A stretch of DNA of 64,000 nucleotides. Origin: Clostridia bacterium (GTDB lineage Bacteria; Bacillota; Clostridia; Oscillospirales; Acutalibacteraceae). How positions within the stretch are numbered: position 1 is the first letter of the stretch; each line of letters begins with the position of its first letter. A model generated the notes under the pieces. That model had not been told where the DNA came from. It made no database searches and was given only the letters and a program-made list of their open reading frames with translations. Of the stretch, positions 7,116 to 15,287 are shown piece by piece. Location of the stretch: positions 1-64,000 of the forward strand of contig JAFSEP010000053.1 in the NCBI GenBank assembly GCA_017435665.1. The letters are read 5' to 3'. The position numbers and the translations under genes are program-made.

Positions 7116-8678
7116 ATGAAAAGATTTATTTCTGTTTTACTTGCAATTACTATGCTGGTTGCGATTCTTGCACCTGCAGTAAGTGCAGCAGACGACTGTG
7201 TAAACATCTATCTCAAGGGCTACGGCCATGCTCTTTACAGTGCAGACGGTGAACAGATTTACGGTGTTGACCTTGATCTGAGCAGCCTTGAGGATACCCT
7301 TGACGAGTTTCTCGTTGAACTTGGTATGGGTAAGCTTACAGGCGATTTCGGTCCTTACTGCGACCGTCTTTATGACCTCATTGCTCCCGCATATGCAAAG
7401 CTCAAGCTTGATAAAAACGGAGAGGCAACAGACGGTTCGGGCAGAGATAAGAGCCCCCTTGAAAAGGTTTATGTTACAAATGAAAGCTGGACAGGCGGTT
7501 ACTACTACTTTGACTATGACTGGAGACTTTCAATCGAATACAATGCAGAGCTTCTTGATCAGTACATTGACCTTGTTCTCGCAAAGACAGGCGCAAATAA
7601 GGTAAACCTTATCGGTCGCTGCCTCGGCGGAAACATTATTTCAGCTTATCTTGAAAATGCACCGGAAGAAAGCCTTGCCAGAATCAAGAAGGTTGTAATG
7701 TATATTCCCTCAACAGAAGGCGTTGATTTCATTTCAGCACTTTTCTCAGGAAAGATTGTTCTTAACGACAAGGCTCTGGACAACTTTGTTGAATACGGTC
7801 TTGCCGATAACGACCTTATCGGCGGCATTGAAGACGATACGATGGAAGCTCTTGTTACAATCGTGAACTTTGTTAACGAAGTTCGTGTTCTGGGCTTCGG
7901 GCTTGATGTGCTTCAAAGTATTGTTGACGACATCAAGGGTGATGCTATTGCAAGAATCCTCCGTGATTCATACGCTTCATTCCCGTCATTCTGGGCAATG
8001 GTCAATGAAGATGATGTGGAAGATGCCATCAACTTTATTTACAGCACAGACGAACTCAAGGAAGAGTATGACGGTATGATTAAGAAAATCAGATCGTACC
8101 ACGAAAATGTTCAGGTAAATGCAAGAAGTACAATGCTTGAGCGCATTGATGAAGGTATGGATATAATGGTTATCTCAAAGTATAACTTTGCAAACCTTCC
8201 TCTTTCAGATGATGCACTGCTTCAGTCTGACGGTACAGCTACAACAACAGCAACATCTTTTGGTGCAGTCACAGCAAACTTCGGCGAAACTCTCAGTGAT
8301 GAATATATTGCATCAATGGCAGAAGAAGACCTCAGATATCTTTCTCCCGACAACATGATTGATGCTTCAACCTGCCTTCTTCCCGAAAAGACCTGGTTTA
8401 TAAAGAATCTTTATCACGGCGATTTCCCCTACGGTCCCGACTATCTTATAGATGCATTCCTTCTTGCAGAGGATATGACAATCGATACATATGAGGAATA
8501 TCCGCAGTATCTCGATTATGATGAGAAAACAGACACACTTTGGCCTGTAGAAGGCATCGATGACGGTGATATTCACGACACAGGAATAGCGGGAAAGATT
8601 TCTGTTTTTGCAAAGTTCCTTAAGTTTATATTTGATCTTATCAAGAAGCTTTTCGGCGGAGAGCTTGACCTTTTCTGA
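7116..8678 (+). CDS. Secreted alpha/beta-hydrolase with Cys at the nucleophile elbow
   Basis: The 520-residue precursor starts with signal peptide MKRFISVLLAITMLVAILAP...AVSA. The segment KVNLIGRCLGGNIISAYLEN (Cys near residue 169) aligns with the GxSxG nucleophile elbow of lipases and LCAT/PGAP1-like hydrolases, but carries Cys where Ser is usual and Arg where His is usual. It may be a thiol-type esterase, as in dienelactone hydrolase, or inactive. The C-terminus is an aromatic amphipathic helix, FAKFLKFIFDLIKKLFGG, with no LPXTG motif. GGAGGA (7103-7108) before ATG 7116 fixes the start; the in-frame GTG 7101 precedes the ribosome site. It is a single-gene unit with its own promoter and terminator. 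The substrate is unknown. Confidence 0.75.
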   Translation: MKRFISVLLAITMLVAILAPAVSAADDCVNIYLKGYGHALYSADGEQIYGVDLDLSSLEDTLDEFLVELGMGKLTGDFGPYCDRLYDLIAPAYAKLKLDKNGEATDGSGRDKSPLEKVYVTNESWTGGYYYFDYDWRLSIEYNAELLDQYIDLVLAKTGANKVNLIGRCLGGNIISAYLENAPEESLARIKKVVMYIPSTEGVDFISALFSGKIVLNDKALDNFVEYGLADNDLIGGIEDDTMEALVTIVNFVNEVRVLGFGLDVLQSIVDDIKGDAIARILRDSYASFPSFWAMVNEDDVEDAINFIYSTDELKEEYDGMIKKIRSYHENVQVNARSTMLERIDEGMDIMVISKYNFANLPLSDDALLQSDGTATTTATSFGAVTANFGETLSDEYIASMAEEDLRYLSPDNMIDASTCLLPEKTWFIKNLYHGDFPYGPDYLIDAFLLAEDMTIDTYEEYPQYLDYDEKTDTLWPVEGIDDGDIHDTGIAGKISVFAKFLKFIFDLIKKLFGGELDLF

Positions 8679-8701
8679 TAATCTTATCTGAATAATTTTC
8701 C

Positions 8702-8737
8702 GGCACTCTGTGTATTACGCAGGGTGCCATATTTTTA
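8702..8737 (+). terminator. Rho-independent terminator
   Basis: GGCACTCTG pairs with CAGGGTGCC (one G-T pair), followed by ATATTTTTAG. Confidence 0.75.
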
Positions 8738-8746
8738 GTGATTTTA

Positions 8747-8775
8747 TTGACATCAATTATAATAAAGAATATAAT
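8747..8775 (+). promoter_or_regulatory. Promoter of the C11-like peptidase gene
   Basis: TTGACA (8747-8752), 17 bases, TATAAT (8770-8775): perfect consensus. It excludes the longer reading frame that opens at 8738. Confidence 0.88.
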
Positions 8776-8806
8776 TACTCTATATTCAAACCAAAGGAGA
8801 AACCCT

Positions 8807-10423
8807 ATGAAAAGAGTTATCAGCTTTATTATGGTTTTCGTGATGTTGCTTGCCCTTGTTCCTGCCGGCAACATGCAGACCGAAGCCAAGGGAAAGGGCG
8901 TTATCACAGAGAAAAACCCCGCAGTTATCATCAGAACCTCGTTCACAACAAACGAAAGCTTTAATAAAGGCTGGGGCGGTGTGCATACTGCCGTACCCAT
9001 AAAGGAAACAGATTGCGCTGTTCTTTATGACGTTATCATATGGCAGGACAGAATTAACCTTTATAAGTTCCCCAACAATGTTGAGGAGAACGAAACGGAA
9101 GGATTTGACTTCGGCCTTGATGTCAGCACACCTAAGGGACAGAAGGCATATGTTGAGTGGCGTGAATCATTCTGTCTCAAGAGCGTAAAGTGCAAGAATA
9201 CCGATGATATATCAAAGTGCAGTTCAACTGCAAGGGATGCATATATAGAGTTCTTCAAGATTATCAATAAGCGAACTCCTTCGGAAAATGTTATTCTCAA
9301 GTATTCCGGACACGGAAGCATAGGCTTCTGTAAATGTATGAATATTGAGGATACAAAGAAGCTGATGGAAAAGGGTGTTTCAATCTTCGGTCAGAAGTTT
9401 GCCCTTATTGATTTCGGTACAAACTGTCAGTCATCCCATACGGATTATTTTCAGGTTTATCACAGCTATACCGATTATATGCTCACTTCTCAGCTTGACA
9501 GCGGCGGTTATCAGATTGATAACTGGGACTATGAGGAATATAAAAAGTATGACGATGACTATAACTATACAAACCTTTTCCGCAAGGGTGAGACTGTTGA
9601 GCAGGCAGGCAAGAGGATAGTTGATATCAAGGCTCAGTTCTGGAAGCTTGCCAAGAAAAATATGAAAAAGAATAAAATCAGGCAGTCTATGACCCTGACG
9701 GATATGAGTGGCTATACAGAGCTGTGGAAGGAGTTTTACAAGGTTCGTGAAAAGGCCCGTGACGGATACGGCGAGGATATGTACAGGCTGATTGATAAAT
9801 ACGGAGACAAAAATCTCAAAAAGCTGTATAAGAAGTTTGTAATTTATTATAAGGATAACAACGGTTCTGATTTCTTCAAGTGGGATGAAAAGCTCTACGG
9901 TATAACGGTGCGCAACATTACCCTTGTTGAGCTTTCAAAAGCTTCCTTTACATATAACGGCAAAGCACAGAAGCCGAAGGTTACTGTAAAGGATACAAGC
10001 GGCTATAAGCTTATTGAAGGCAGAGATTATACCGTAAAGTATGCAAAGGGCAGAAAGAGCGTGGGTAAATATAAGGTTACCGTTAAGCTCGGTCAGAATT
10101 ACGGCGGTGAAGAGGTCTTTTACTTCACCATAAAGCCCAAAAAGACCTCTGTCAGCAGTCTTTCCGCAATCAACGACGGCTTCAAAATCAAGTGGAAGAC
10201 AAAGGATGCTCAGGTATCCGGTTATCAGGTACAGTACAGCACTAAGTCTTCCTTCTCATCAGCAAAGACCGTTACCGTAAGCGGTAAGTCAAAGTCATCA
10301 AAGACTGTAAAGAAGCTCAAGTCAAAGAAGAAGTATTATGTAAGAGTGAGAACCTATAAGACGGTTGACGGGAAGAAGATTTATTCGTCCTGGTCAGCAA
10401 AGAAAACCGTCAAGACAAAGTAA
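8807..10423 (+). CDS. Secreted clostripain-like (peptidase C11-type) protein with C-terminal adhesive domains
   Basis: The 538-residue precursor has signal peptide MKRVISFIMVFVMLLALVPA. The N-terminal 400 residues look like a caspase-fold peptidase of the C11 type. ILKYSGHG supplies the catalytic His (near 169), and hydrophobic FALIDFGTNC supplies the catalytic Cys (near 207). DYMLTSQLDSGGYQIDNWDY matches the position where C11 enzymes read (V)ASEE...GWDY. About 70 residues of MBG/YDG-like beta sandwich (FTYNGKAQKPKVTV) follow, then a fibronectin type III-like domain rich in Lys and Ser (near 445-538). It probably acts outside the cell on proteins. AAAGGAG (8793-8799) fixes ATG 8807. No membrane or sortase anchor is seen. 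The family assignment is from motifs only. Confidence 0.7.
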   Translation: MKRVISFIMVFVMLLALVPAGNMQTEAKGKGVITEKNPAVIIRTSFTTNESFNKGWGGVHTAVPIKETDCAVLYDVIIWQDRINLYKFPNNVEENETEGFDFGLDVSTPKGQKAYVEWRESFCLKSVKCKNTDDISKCSSTARDAYIEFFKIINKRTPSENVILKYSGHGSIGFCKCMNIEDTKKLMEKGVSIFGQKFALIDFGTNCQSSHTDYFQVYHSYTDYMLTSQLDSGGYQIDNWDYEEYKKYDDDYNYTNLFRKGETVEQAGKRIVDIKAQFWKLAKKNMKKNKIRQSMTLTDMSGYTELWKEFYKVREKARDGYGEDMYRLIDKYGDKNLKKLYKKFVIYYKDNNGSDFFKWDEKLYGITVRNITLVELSKASFTYNGKAQKPKVTVKDTSGYKLIEGRDYTVKYAKGRKSVGKYKVTVKLGQNYGGEEVFYFTIKPKKTSVSSLSAINDGFKIKWKTKDAQVSGYQVQYSTKSSFSSAKTVTVSGKSKSSKTVKKLKSKKKYYVRVRTYKTVDGKKIYSSWSAKKTVKTK

Positions 10424-10431
10424 GACACAGA

Positions 10432-10466
10432 ATATACCCGGGTCCTCAGATTCGGGTATATTTTTA
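10432..10466 (+). terminator. Rho-independent terminator
   Basis: ATATACCCG pairs with CGGGTATAT, followed by TTTTAAG. Confidence 0.8.
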
Positions 10467-10514
10467 AGACGGCTACGTTTCAGGTTTGCACCCTATCCCC
10501 GAAAGGAGAGAGCT

Positions 10515-11180
10515 ATGATAAAATATAAATGCCTTGTGCTTGACCACGATGATACCACGGTCAGAAGCACTCCCGATATACATTATCCTCAATGGCTTGA
10601 AACTCTGGCGCTAATGCGTCCCGACGTGGAAATGGACATTGAGACCTTTATGAGATATAATTTTGAATTCGGCTTTTTTGAAATGTGCCGCAGTGTGCTG
10701 AACTTCACCGAAGAGGAAAAGGCGGAGCAGTATGTTCTGTGGAAAAAATACACCGAAACCCATACCGCCTCATTTTATGAGGGTATGCCTGAGCTTATCA
10801 GGGATTTCAGGGAAGCAGGGGGCGTGGTATGCGTTGCATCCCATTCCTGCAACAGAAATATAATTGCCGATTATAAGAAAGCAATGGGCGATTTTCTGCC
10901 TGATGAGATATATGCCGCCGATCTGGGTGAGGATAAGATGAAGCCTGCACCTTATGCGTTGTATAATATAATGGAAAAGTACGGTTTTAGTGCCGATGAA
11001 ATCCTTATGGTGGATGACCTGAAGGCAGGCTACGATATGGCGAAAACCGCAGGTGTTGACTTTGCCTGTGCAGGCTGGTCACACTTTGTAAAGGAGATTT
11101 CCGATTATATGAAAGAAATGTGCGCAGACAGGTATCTGTCCTCGGTGGAGGAGCTGAGGCAGTTGCTGTTTTCGTGTTGA
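10515..11180 (+). CDS. HAD-superfamily hydrolase (subfamily IA-like phosphatase)
   Basis: The 221-residue cytoplasmic protein begins MIKYKCLVLDHDDTTVRS, with the DxDxT nucleophile motif as DHDDT. Motif II is VVCVASHSCN, motif III includes DKMKPAPYALYNIME, and motif IV is ILMVDDLKAGYDMAKTAG. This layout matches phosphoglycolate phosphatase-like HAD enzymes, so it probably dephosphorylates a small phospho-metabolite. The cap region is helical. GAAAGGAG (10501-10508) supports ATG 10515; the reading frame runs further upstream but into the preceding gene and terminator. A consensus promoter for the next gene overlaps its last codons. Confidence 0.85.
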   Translation: MIKYKCLVLDHDDTTVRSTPDIHYPQWLETLALMRPDVEMDIETFMRYNFEFGFFEMCRSVLNFTEEEKAEQYVLWKKYTETHTASFYEGMPELIRDFREAGGVVCVASHSCNRNIIADYKKAMGDFLPDEIYAADLGEDKMKPAPYALYNIMEKYGFSADEILMVDDLKAGYDMAKTAGVDFACAGWSHFVKEISDYMKEMCADRYLSSVEELRQLLFSC

Positions 11181-11205
11181 CACATAAAGGCTTTTATGAT
11201 AGTAT
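11177..11205 (+). promoter_or_regulatory. Promoter of the GtaA-like gene
   Basis: TTGACA (11177-11182), 17 bases, TAGTAT (11200-11205). The -35 hexamer overlaps the stop codon of the HAD gene. Confidence 0.7.
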
Positions 11206-11258
11206 TTTTTTGCAAAAGAGTTTGATTTTAAAGAAAAACAGAGGTGGAGGAGATAACT

Positions 11259-13139
11259 ATGAACATAAAATTACCCACATATCCGCTGATAACCGTTGAC
11301 CCGTTTTTCAGCATATGGTCAAAAAGTCAGAAGCTTTACGAAAGCGACACCATTCTCTGGTGTAACATAAAGAAGCCTGTGAGAGGCTATATTACCATTG
11401 ACGGAGAAACCCTTCGTTTTATGGGTGCCGGAAACGAAGGCGTTATGGAGCAGAGAAGCATCGATGTTGAGCCTTATGTGACAACTTATGTATTTGCAAA
11501 CGAAAAGGCTGAGCTTACCGTAAAATTCTGGACACCTCTTCTTATGGATGATTATTATATGCTCGGCAACATCTGCTCATTTATTGATACAGACGTTGAA
11601 ATAAAGGACGGTAAGGAGCACGATGTCAGCATCAGAATAACGGCTGATGAAATGCTTTGCTGCGGAAAGACAAGGACTGATGTAACAAAGGAAACAAACA
11701 GCTATAAGGGTATCAGCTTTGCTAAAATGGGGAAGACGAAGCAGCGCCCTCTTCACGCAAGCGGTGACTGTGTTGCAGCCGATTGGGGCTATTATTATAT
11801 CTGCGGCGGAAGAGCTGAGACCTGCGGGGACTGCATAGCCGTGACACACAGCGCAACGGTTTCTGATAAGGTCAGCTTTACCACTCTTATGGCGTTTGAC
11901 GACGTTTATTCAATTACATATTTCGGTGAAAGAATAAAGGGCATCTGGACTGAAAAATTTGCAAGTGCCGCAGAGTCGATTGCTTACTGCCTGGAAAACA
12001 GAGAGGATTTGTTTGCAAAGCTTCAGGCTCAGGGCGAAAAAATCCTTGCAGATGCCGAGCCCTTCGGTGAGGCATATCAGAAGGCTCTCACAGCTGCGGC
12101 AAGGCAGGTGCTTGCGGCACATAAGCTTATAAGAGATAAGGAGGGCAACCTTCTTTACTTCTCAAAGGAATGCCACTCAAACGGATGCATAAACACCGTT
12201 GACGTATCCTACCCTGCAGTACCTATGTATCTCATATACAAGCCTGAGCTTGTCAAGGCTATGCTGACGGGTATTTTCCGTTTTGCACATTCAAAAATGT
12301 GGAAATACGACTTTGCTCCTCACGATATCGGCAGATATCCTCTTGCAAACGGTCAGGTATATGCCCTTGCAGGAGGTTACAGAATAAAGAAGCCGAGATA
12401 TTTTATGAAATTTCAGATGCCCGTTGAGGAATGCGGCAATATGCTTATAATGTCATATGCATACTATAAGGCAAGCGGTGACAAGCAGTTCCTTGAGGAA
12501 TACTTTGCAACTCTCAACAAGTGGGCTGATTACCTTGTTATGAAGGGCGTTGTTCTCGACACACAGCTTTGCACAGACGATTTTGCAGGTCACAGCAAGA
12601 AGAACGTAAACCTTGCAATCAAGGGCATTATGGGTATTGCCTGCTTCCACAGAATATGCGAGCTTCTCGGCAAGGATAGCGCTTATATGGATACGGCGAG
12701 AGCATATGCCGATGAGCTTATCGGGCATTGCAGAAGGGTCGGAGGCAACGGACATCTTCCCTTCTCCCTCAACAACGGCAAAAGCTGGAGCCTCAAATAT
12801 AATATGGTGTGGGATAAGCTGTTCGGCTTCGGTCTCTTTGACGAAAGTATATATAAGGCTGAAAGCGAACAGTATAAGGCTGTTATGAATAAATACGGTG
12901 TGCCCCTTGATTATCGCAAGGAATTCACAAAGACCGACTGGATGATCTGGGCATCCTGCCTTGATGAAACAGGAGAGAACACACGACTTGTTTCAGAGGC
13001 AATGGTCCGTTTCCTTGAGGACACTCCCGATCTTGTCTGCTTCTCAGATTGGTATGAGACAAAGACGGCAAAGCAAAGCGGCTTTGACCACAGAAGCGTT
13101 CAGGCAGGCTTATGGATGGCTATATTGGCAGCTAAGTGA
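11259..13139 (+). CDS. Glutaminase A (GtaA)-like protein, DUF5127/DUF4965/six-hairpin family
   Basis: The 626-residue protein begins MNIKLPTYPLITVDPFFSIWS, the hallmark opening of the family annotated as DUF5127-DUF4965-DUF1793 (glutaminase A of fungi and Bacteroides). The N-terminal 250 residues should be the beta-sandwich region. The C-terminal 350 should form the (alpha/alpha)6 barrel, with motifs such as FSKECHSNGCINTVDVSYPA, KYDFAPHDIGRYP, LCTDDFAGHSKKNVNLAIKG and WMIWASCLDE. Unlike many relatives it has no signal peptide, so it is predicted cytoplasmic. Glutaminase activity is shown for only a few members; a glycosidase-type role is an alternative given the fold and the GPH symporter next to it (converging). 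GGAGGAG supports ATG 11259. Confidence 0.8.
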   Translation: MNIKLPTYPLITVDPFFSIWSKSQKLYESDTILWCNIKKPVRGYITIDGETLRFMGAGNEGVMEQRSIDVEPYVTTYVFANEKAELTVKFWTPLLMDDYYMLGNICSFIDTDVEIKDGKEHDVSIRITADEMLCCGKTRTDVTKETNSYKGISFAKMGKTKQRPLHASGDCVAADWGYYYICGGRAETCGDCIAVTHSATVSDKVSFTTLMAFDDVYSITYFGERIKGIWTEKFASAAESIAYCLENREDLFAKLQAQGEKILADAEPFGEAYQKALTAAARQVLAAHKLIRDKEGNLLYFSKECHSNGCINTVDVSYPAVPMYLIYKPELVKAMLTGIFRFAHSKMWKYDFAPHDIGRYPLANGQVYALAGGYRIKKPRYFMKFQMPVEECGNMLIMSYAYYKASGDKQFLEEYFATLNKWADYLVMKGVVLDTQLCTDDFAGHSKKNVNLAIKGIMGIACFHRICELLGKDSAYMDTARAYADELIGHCRRVGGNGHLPFSLNNGKSWSLKYNMVWDKLFGFGLFDESIYKAESEQYKAVMNKYGVPLDYRKEFTKTDWMIWASCLDETGENTRLVSEAMVRFLEDTPDLVCFSDWYETKTAKQSGFDHRSVQAGLWMAILAAK

Positions 13140-13154
13140 TAATTTTTATAAAGA

Positions 13155-13197
13155 AAAAGCACCTGTATCAAACTTGCAGTTTGGCACAGGTGCTTTT
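13155..13197 (+). terminator. Hairpin terminator after the GtaA-like gene
   Basis: AAAAGCACCTGT pairs with ACAGGTGCTTTT, and CAAACT/AGTTTG extends the fold inside. The T-run is only four bases, so efficiency is uncertain. Confidence 0.6.
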
Positions 13198-13225
13198 GAT
13201 GTTGGCTTCTGCAGGAGGTTGGTGG

Positions 13226-13311
13226 GCGGGCGAAGGTTTGCGGCGAAGCCGCAAACCGCAGGGCGACTTCGTCGCCCTGCGCCCCTGCGTCCCGCAGGGG
13301 GCTTCGCCCGC
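13226..13311. repeat. Cloverleaf-like nested palindrome
   Basis: A ten-base outer stem GCGGGCGAAG (13226-13235) pairs with CTTCGCCCGC (13302-13311). It encloses three hairpins: GGTTTGCGGC-GAA-GCCGCAAACC (13235-13257), GCAGGGCGAC-TTC-GTCGCCCTGC (13258-13280) and CCCCTGCG-TCC-CGCAGGGG (13282-13300). There is no coding evidence. It belongs with the other GC-rich hairpin elements of this window and lies between converging genes. Confidence 0.75.
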
Positions 13312-13340
13312 TTACTTCCCTCCGGAACAGATTAAATGCA

Positions 13341-13368
13341 GCAAGCGGTGCCTGACGGCACCGCTTGC
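13341..13368. terminator. Strong hairpin between converging genes
   Basis: GCAAGCGGTGCC-TGAC-GGCACCGCTTGC is a perfect 12-pair stem directly downstream of the leftward GPH gene. T-tracts on both sides are poor, so it may stabilise 3' ends rather than terminate. Confidence 0.5.
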
Positions 13369-13396
13369 TTTATGTAAGTATAGCGTTATTTTATAA

Positions 13397-14947
13397 TCAC
13401 TTAGCTGAAGAAGCCTTTCTTGCTTCGATTTCAGCAACAAGCTCTCTCTGACGCTTTTCTGTAAGTGTATAGAAGAACATGGGAACTGCGCAGGCAAACA
13501 TGCTGATAACGCCTGAAAGGATAAGAACGTTCCAGAGTGCATCGGGATTGCCGACCTTACCTGTTGCAGCATCGATGCCTGCGATGCTCATTGACATAAC
13601 GCCGATGAATGCGCCCACAGCCATACCGATCTTGTTGATGAGTGTCTGCATAGCGAAGCAGATGCCTTCGCCTCTTTCGCCTGTTTTCCATTCAAGATAG
13701 TCAACAGTATCGCCAATCATAGCATATGTCATAATGTTGTTGACACCCTGGGGAATACCGAGGAGAACAAGACCTATTGCGCAAACGATAAGCTTCCAGG
13801 GAGCATCGTAGCCTACGAAGTACATAACTGCCATTACAACACCGCCGAAGAGGTGAACGATAACGTAAGTCCATTTCTTTGTGAACTTCTTTGTAAGCCA
13901 GGGAACAAGAACGGAAGCAACGAGACCGCCGGGAACAACGAGAAGTGTGATGATACCGTATAAGCCTTCATTCTGAAGAACGTATTTTGCGAAGTAAAGA
14001 CCGCCTGTGTAGGAATAAACCATTCTTGCGCCACCAAGGATACCTGAAAGAACGATAAGAAGAAGCTCTTTATTCTTGAAGAGGAGCTTGAGGTTATGGC
14101 CGAATGAGGGAATGTTATCGTCAGAAGCTGTGAAGCGTTCCTTTGTATTCTTGAAGCCGTAGAAGAACATGGGCATTGCAATAACAACGAATACAACTGC
14201 GCAGATGAAATAGATCCACTTGAGAGTATCGGCGTTTGCATCAATATATTCTGTCATAACTGTGCCGACGAAAGCCTTTGCGCCTTCTGCGTCAACACCA
14301 CGCTCAGCCATAATCTTTGCAATATGTTCAGCGCTGTCTGTGTACTTGAATTTTGCTGTAAGAGCGTCTGTGATAATGGGAACACCCACTGTTACAACAC
14401 CTGCGCCTACTGTACATGCAAGACGTGCAATTGTGAGGATGTTACCTCTTACTGTTGTGTCATTTGTAAGGCAGGTTGAAAGACCCCAATAGGGAACGTC
14501 TGCGACTGTGTAAACAACCGACCAGATAACGTATATTATTGAGATAAGAGCGAATGTGGTCACCGATCTTGCCTTAAATACGGGTAAGAAGCAGAGGATT
14601 GTGCAGATACCGATAGGAATTGCCATCCACTTGAGATAAGGACGGCATTTACCCCACTTGGTTCTGGTTTTGTCAACAATTGAACCCATGATAGGATCGT
14701 TGAATGCGTCGAAAATACGTGTTGCGAGCATAAGGAAAGCAACTGCCATAGCACCTTCCATAGCACCGATCTTAACGCCCTCTGCACCGAAGAGCAAAGC
14801 ATCCGTCATAAAGATTGTAAGATATGAGCCTACGATTGTACAGATAAAGTTCTGACCGATACCCGTTATACTGTAAGCAATAGCTTCCTTAGGCTGAACA
14901 CCCTTGCCGGGAGTTGTGCCAAAGAGCTTGTGAAGAAAGTCTGCCAT
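13397..14947 (-). CDS. GPH-family sugar:cation symporter
   Basis: This 516-residue membrane protein belongs to the glycoside-pentoside-hexuronide:cation symporter family (MelB/XynB-like). RIFDAFNDPIMGSIVDKTRTKWGKCRPYLKWMAIP is the signature after helix 2, and ADVPYWGLSTCLTNDTTVRGNILTIAR matches the cytoplasmic loop region. About 50 acidic residues are inserted in the middle (near 190-240, with AEHIAKIMAERGVDAEGAKA). It should import a glycoside with a cation. AAGGAG lies eight bases before ATG 14947 and a consensus promoter is at 14987-15015. It converges on the GtaA-like gene, so co-regulation is possible but not shown. Confidence 0.9.
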   Translation of the reverse strand: MADFLHKLFGTTPGKGVQPKEAIAYSITGIGQNFICTIVGSYLTIFMTDALLFGAEGVKIGAMEGAMAVAFLMLATRIFDAFNDPIMGSIVDKTRTKWGKCRPYLKWMAIPIGICTILCFLPVFKARSVTTFALISIIYVIWSVVYTVADVPYWGLSTCLTNDTTVRGNILTIARLACTVGAGVVTVGVPIITDALTAKFKYTDSAEHIAKIMAERGVDAEGAKAFVGTVMTEYIDANADTLKWIYFICAVVFVVIAMPMFFYGFKNTKERFTASDDNIPSFGHNLKLLFKNKELLLIVLSGILGGARMVYSYTGGLYFAKYVLQNEGLYGIITLLVVPGGLVASVLVPWLTKKFTKKWTYVIVHLFGGVVMAVMYFVGYDAPWKLIVCAIGLVLLGIPQGVNNIMTYAMIGDTVDYLEWKTGERGEGICFAMQTLINKIGMAVGAFIGVMSMSIAGIDAATGKVGNPDALWNVLILSGVISMFACAVPMFFYTLTEKRQRELVAEIEARKASSAK

Positions 14948-14986
14948 TTTGAAAACTCCTTTTCATTAATTATTAACGTAAAATGC

Positions 14987-15015
14987 ATTATATCACAGAA
15001 TAAAATTAAAATCAA
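14987..15015 (-). promoter_or_regulatory. Promoter of the GPH symporter gene
   Basis: On the minus strand TTGATT (15010-15015), 17 bases, TATAAT (14987-14992). Confidence 0.75.
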
Positions 15016-15179
15016 CAAAATTGACCTCCGAAATCGGATAAATTTTGTTAATTTTTTTGTATGCGGGCGGTTTTCGGCGTTTTTACATTACATCTCGTAT
15101 TGTGTACGGACAAGTATTTTCCTGTAATAATGTAATACTGAACTTTTTATTAAAACTCCATTATTGTTCCTTTATTTTG

Positions 15180-15208
15180 TTGACATTTTTGTATGATTTT
15201 GATAAAAT
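15180..15208 (+). promoter_or_regulatory. Promoter of the SCP2-aminotransferase-transketolase operon
   Basis: TTGACA (15180-15185), 17 bases, TAAAAT (15203-15208). Between this and the divergent GPH promoter (15016-15179) I see only AT-rich DNA with no gene. Confidence 0.8.
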
Positions 15209-15214
15209 AAAACC

Positions 15215-15287
15215 ATCTACAGTCGGAAGTCGTTGGTTCATACGGAAGTGAGCGACGGCTCACGCTGAATAAAAGGAGGAAAACACT
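15215..15287 (+). other. 5' leader of the five-gene operon
   Basis: The leader of about 73 bases contains a GTGAGC-GACG-GCTCAC hairpin (15248-15263) and ends in the ribosome site AAAAGGAGG (15271-15279). I do not recognise a known riboswitch. Confidence 0.4.

Noticed and set aside
15215..15287. Riboswitch before the five-gene operon
   Set aside because: Only one small hairpin is visible and no known aptamer core is recognisable.
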